Assembly (NCBI GenBank): GCA_017794825.1
Contig: CP051237.1
Span: forward strand, 1,612,001-1,676,000
DNA from: Pararhizobium sp.
GTDB taxonomy: Bacteria > Pseudomonadota > Alphaproteobacteria > Rhizobiales > Rhizobiaceae
Direction: 5' to 3'
Length of the DNA stretch: 64,000 nucleotides
Below are positions 63,598-64,000 of this stretch, in pieces. The position numbers and the translations under genes are program-made. Under the pieces are notes generated by a model. It saw nothing but the letters and a program-made list of their open reading frames with translations. It searched no databases and was not told the DNA's origin. Position 1 is the first letter of the stretch; every line of letters begins with the position of its first letter.

Positions 63598-63637
63598 CAT
63601 TGCGGCTCTCATGACATGACAAAGCCATTGCGGCTCT
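63598..63637. promoter_or_regulatory. Direct repeats upstream of the Crp/Fnr gene
   Basis: CATTGCGGCTCT occurs at 63598-63609 and again at 63626-63637, 28 bp apart centre to centre, about 45 bp before the ATG. This is a possible activator binding region; it could also be chance. Confidence 0.3.
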
Positions 63638-63680
63638 GCTACGATGGCTGGCGAAAAAAGGCGAACTCTCGAAATTTATC

Positions 63681-64000
63681 ATGAATGATCGCGCGCAAGC
63701 TGAAAACCTGCTGCATCTTGTTGGACTGTTGTCGGATCTCGATACCGGACAGTTGAACGAGATCGGACGGCAATGCGTCTGGCAGCGTTATCAAAAGGGC
63801 GTCGAGATCATCAGCGAAAGCGAGGGTTCAACCGATATCTTCTTCATCGTCGAAGGCAGCGTCGTCGCCAAGAGCTATTCGGAAGACGGCAAGGAAGTCA
63901 CTTATACGGAGCTGTCACGCGGCGATATTTTCGGCGAGTTTTCGGCGATCGACCAGAAACCCCGATCGGCGGCGATCGAAACTCTGGAGGAAAGCCTCGT
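63681..64000 (+). CDS. Crp/Fnr-family regulator, N-terminal part
   Basis: The frame is open from ATG 63681 to the window edge (106 residues seen). It holds a cyclic-nucleotide-binding-type effector domain: LLSDLDTGQLNEIGRQCVWQRYQKGVEIISE, FFIVEGSVVAKSYSEDGKEVTYTELSRGDIFGEFSAIDQKPRSAA. The GEFSAID..PRSA phosphate-binding cassette is intact, which favours cAMP/cGMP binding over an iron-sulphur Fnr type, and no N-terminal Cys cluster is present. The DNA-binding domain lies outside the window. It is divergent from the aldehyde dehydrogenase operon. Confidence 0.8.
   Translation, partial: MNDRAQAENLLHLVGLLSDLDTGQLNEIGRQCVWQRYQKGVEIISESEGSTDIFFIVEGSVVAKSYSEDGKEVTYTELSRGDIFGEFSAIDQKPRSAAIETLEESL

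Overview
The window looks like a chromosome segment of a GC-rich alphaproteobacterium of the order Hyphomicrobiales (Rhizobiales). The signs are a PdhS-type cell-cycle histidine kinase with a perfect CtrA box upstream, a phasin with a PhaR-like operator, a ScfR-type regulator divergent from isocitrate lyase, a zwf-pgl-edd Entner-Doudoroff operon, a LacI-controlled ribose/fructose-type ABC transporter locus, and TRAP transport. The genus cannot be fixed from the sequence. No rRNA, tRNA, CRISPR array or intact insertion sequence was seen.

Layout. 1-4.6 kb: end of a ferric-reductase-like membrane protein, phasin, PdhS-like kinase. 4.7-5.1 kb: the last codons of a RelE/HigB-type toxin gene followed by its intact antitoxin. 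5.2-11.8 kb: an orphan fused Fe3+ permease, an RND efflux pair and its divergent TetR regulator. 11.8-12.0 kb: a likely minus-strand small RNA ending in a clean intrinsic terminator. 12.2-19.8 kb: a one-carbon demethylation island with a GntR/FadR regulator, two GcvT-like (LigM/DesA-type) demethylases flanking a complete TRAP transporter, and a MetF-like reductase. 19.8-25.2 kb: SDR/TetR pair with an unusual nested operator, acetoacetyl-CoA synthetase, AsmA-like protein. 25.2-34.1 kb: two interleaved sugar ABC systems with a LacI regulator and a sugar epimerase. 34.1-44.1 kb: central carbon metabolism (ScfR-like regulator, aceA, a glutamine-synthetase-like enzyme, zwf-pgl-edd, folD). 44.2-48.6 kb: an Old Yellow Enzyme remnant, an HD hydrolase, two XRE regulators, GNAT, an ArsR/double-SRPBCC operon, a VOC protein. 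48.6-60.9 kb: an exopolysaccharide locus (Wzz-like protein, GH10 glycanase, flippase, glycosyltransferases, sugar-transfer ATP-grasp, asparagine-synthase-like amidotransferase), interrupted at 58.5-59.0 kb by a non-coding element with 37-bp terminal inverted repeats. 61-64 kb: an EutB-like dehydratase, a semialdehyde dehydrogenase and the start of a Crp/Fnr regulator.

The most interesting locus is the demethylation island. A periplasmic binding protein and TRAP permease would import a methylated, probably methoxylated, acid. Two paralogous demethylases would pass its methyl group to tetrahydrofolate, and the MetF-like enzyme would oxidise methyl-THF to methylene-THF. The regulator and the first demethylase share the same 10-bp operator-like sequence in opposite orientation. 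The substrate is unknown, and no aromatic ring-cleavage genes are present in the window.

Coordinates and motifs were read directly from the sequence. Family assignments rest on recognition of conserved motifs without database searches.
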